A stretch of DNA of 5,956 nucleotides from CAIZGX01 sp964385405 (GTDB lineage: Bacteria > Bacteroidota > Bacteroidia > Flavobacteriales_D > Sanyastnellaceae): the NCBI GenBank assembly GCA_964385405.1, contig CAYLOT010000043.1:1-5956 (forward strand). The letters run 5' to 3'. The notes beneath the pieces are model-generated. The model saw nothing but the letters and a program-made list of their open reading frames with translations. It was not told the origin of the DNA and ran no database searches. Below are positions 4,386 through 5,956 of the stretch, one piece after another. Position numbers and translations under genes: made by a program. Positions within the stretch are counted from its first letter, which is position 1. Each line of letters opens with the position of its first letter.

Positions 4386-5956
4386 CTAAAACAATAAGGG
4401 TGATAATATTTTCTTCGCTGCTTCAAGTGAGACGCCTCTTCGAACGGCGTAGTCTTCCACTTGATCGAGTTCTATTTTTCCAATGCCGAAGTATTTGCTT
4501 TCCGTATGGCCAATGAAATAGCCGCTTACAGAAGATGCAGGTAACATGGCCAACGACTCGGTTAAAGAGATGCCAATTTCATTTTCAACATTCAACAACT
4601 TCCAAATGGTTCGCTTTTCCTCGTGGTCTGGACAGGCGGGATATCCGGGTGCCGGACGAATGCCTTTGTACTTCTCAGAAATCAATTCTGAATTCGACAA
4701 TTGTTCTTCTGACGCATAGCCCCAATATTCTTTGCGAACTTTTTCGTGAAGCAATTCTGCTGTGGCTTCCGCAAGTCGATCGGCAAGGGCTTTTGTTAAG
4801 ATAGCTTGATAATCGTTTTGCTCTTCTTGAAATTGCTTCGCAATGTCTTCTGCCCAGTGCCCGGTCGTTACAGCGAAACATCCAATATAATCTTGTTCAT
4901 CTTTCGAAATGAAATCGGCTAACGCGAAGTTCGGTGCGCCTTGCGCTTTCTCTGTTTGCTGGCGAAGCGTTATGAATGTTACGTCTTCCTTACACGATGA
5001 ATATTCTTTTGAAAAGACTTCAATGTCGTCAGCATTTTTTCTTTTAGCTGGAAATAAACCGAATGTTCCTTCGGTTGAACGGTCTTGTTCAATCCAACCG
5101 TTTAAAACGTTTTGTGCCTCTTTAAAAAGCAGAGTGGATTGTTCTCCGACAATTTCATCGTTTAATATTTCCGGAAACTTCCCGGCCAATTGCCACGCTT
5201 GGAAGAAGGGTGTCCAGTCGATGTATGACGCTACTTCCTTCAAACTAAACTTAACTTTATGTACACCTAATTTTTTAGGTTGAAAGGGAACGTGCAATTC
5301 TTTCGGTTGGAAGGCATTGCTGCGTGCGGTATTCAGAGATACACGTCTTTTCTCACGTTGATGTGTTTCGTAGTTTTCGCGAACGCGAGCGTAATCTGTT
5401 TTTATTTGTTGAAGGAAAGCTTCGCTTTCTTCTGGGTTGAAGAGACTGCGCACTGCAGGAACTACTTTGCTTGCGTCGTTCACGTGAATGACCGGCACGT
5501 GCGTGCGAGGCTCAATCTTTACAGCGGTGTGAACACGTGAAGTGGTGGCTCCTCCAATGAGAACTGGGAAGTTTAATTTTCTTCTTGCAAGGTCTTCGGC
5601 TAAGTCGCACATAATTTCCAGAGAAGGAGTAATGAGTCCGCTTAGCCCAATGGCATCGGCGTTTTCGCGAATAGCTGTTTCAATAATCACTTCATTCGGA
5701 ACCATAACACCAAGATCAACAATGTCGTAGCCGTTGCACGCTAAGACAATGCTCACGATGTTTTTTCCAATGTCATGAACGTCGCCTTTCACTGTAGCCA
5801 ATACAATTTTTTTCTTCGCTTGTGCTTCAAGCGGATTGCGTTCTTTTTCGGCGAGCAACTGTGGCTCAAGCACAGCCACAGCGGCTTTCATAACACGTGC
5901 ACTTTTTACAACTTGAGGCAAGAACATTTTTCCGCTACCGAAATAATCGCCAACGA
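4386..5956 (-). CDS. metH: Cobalamin-dependent methionine synthase, C-terminal part (partial)
   Basis: The gene enters from the right edge: the frame is open through 5954 and begins in the window with VGDYFGSGKMFLPQVVKSAR, the hallmark start of the MetH cobalamin-binding module, so the true N-terminus lies outside. About 522 residues are visible. The helical cap is followed by the B12-binding Rossmann domain with GDVHDIGKN (residues 57-65), where His60 should be the lower cobalt ligand, and VLIGGATTS (131-139). From about residue 240 comes the AdoMet-dependent reactivation domain: DWTPFFQAWQLAGKFPEIL, then GLFPAKR, then the AdoMet-binding motif RPAPGYPACPDH (433-444). All landmark residues are intact and the C-terminus is complete. 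MetH transfers the methyl of 5-methyl-THF to homocysteine. metF follows immediately. The homocysteine- and folate-binding domains cannot be seen, so a full-length gene and a split metH, as found in some Bacteroidota, cannot be told apart. Confidence 0.97.
   Translation of the reverse strand, partial: VGDYFGSGKMFLPQVVKSARVMKAAVAVLEPQLLAEKERNPLEAQAKKKIVLATVKGDVHDIGKNIVSIVLACNGYDIVDLGVMVPNEVIIETAIRENADAIGLSGLITPSLEIMCDLAEDLARRKLNFPVLIGGATTSRVHTAVKIEPRTHVPVIHVNDASKVVPAVRSLFNPEESEAFLQQIKTDYARVRENYETHQREKRRVSLNTARSNAFQPKELHVPFQPKKLGVHKVKFSLKEVASYIDWTPFFQAWQLAGKFPEILNDEIVGEQSTLLFKEAQNVLNGWIEQDRSTEGTFGLFPAKRKNADDIEVFSKEYSSCKEDVTFITLRQQTEKAQGAPNFALADFISKDEQDYIGCFAVTTGHWAEDIAKQFQEEQNDYQAILTKALADRLAEATAELLHEKVRKEYWGYASEEQLSNSELISEKYKGIRPAPGYPACPDHEEKRTIWKLLNVENEIGISLTESLAMLPASSVSGYFIGHTESKYFGIGKIELDQVEDYAVRRGVSLEAAKKILSPLLF

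Noticed and set aside
4385..4426. Longer metF start at 4426
   Set aside because: The 14 added residues do not resemble the family N-terminus and would overlap the metH coding end; the ATG at 4384 gives a typical MetF start one base after the metH stop.

Overview
The window looks like chromosomal DNA from a member of the Bacteroidota, probably Flavobacteriia-like. The basis is the sequence style of FeoB, MetH and MetF, the near absence of Shine-Dalgarno sequences, a TAnnTTTG-type promoter motif, and a tiny FeoB-associated membrane peptide downstream of feoB. No finer taxonomic placement is possible from the sequence alone.

Layout. (1) Bases 2-127 hold an array of very short hairpins joined by GAGG spacers. 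(2) A plus-strand ferrous iron uptake operon follows: feoA (198-425, GTG start), feoB (432-2324), and a 36-residue single-helix Cys-containing peptide (2324-2434) that overlaps the feoB stop codon. (3) A second type of mini-hairpin array (2467-2525, CA spacers) lies between convergent genes. (4) A minus-strand gene (2535-3170) encodes an MntA-type nucleotidyltransferase and a HepT-type HEPN domain in one polypeptide, whereas these are usually two genes of a toxin-antitoxin pair. (5) Another GAGG array (3226-3356) and another CA/TG array (3369-3431) follow. (6) A minus-strand methionine/one-carbon operon fills the rest: the C-terminal part of cobalamin-dependent methionine synthase metH (4386 to past the window end), then metF (3431-4384), with one base between them.

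How the genes work together. FeoA, FeoB and the small peptide form one Fe(II) uptake unit at the inner membrane. MetF reduces 5,10-methylene-THF to 5-methyl-THF, the methyl donor MetH uses to turn homocysteine into methionine. The nucleotidyltransferase-HEPN protein is a likely self-contained toxin-antitoxin or defence module unrelated to either pathway.

Most notable signals. Every intergenic region in the window except the 1-6 nt gaps within operons is filled with tandem 9-19 nt hairpins. Their stems change from unit to unit while staying self-complementary, and they follow two spacer grammars (GAGG, and CA/TG). Two of these arrays form a 42-bp, 40/42-identical inverted repeat flanking the nucleotidyltransferase-HEPN gene. 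FeoB carries Ala in place of the invariant P-loop Gly before Lys, and Thr in place of the usual Asn in the G4 motif.
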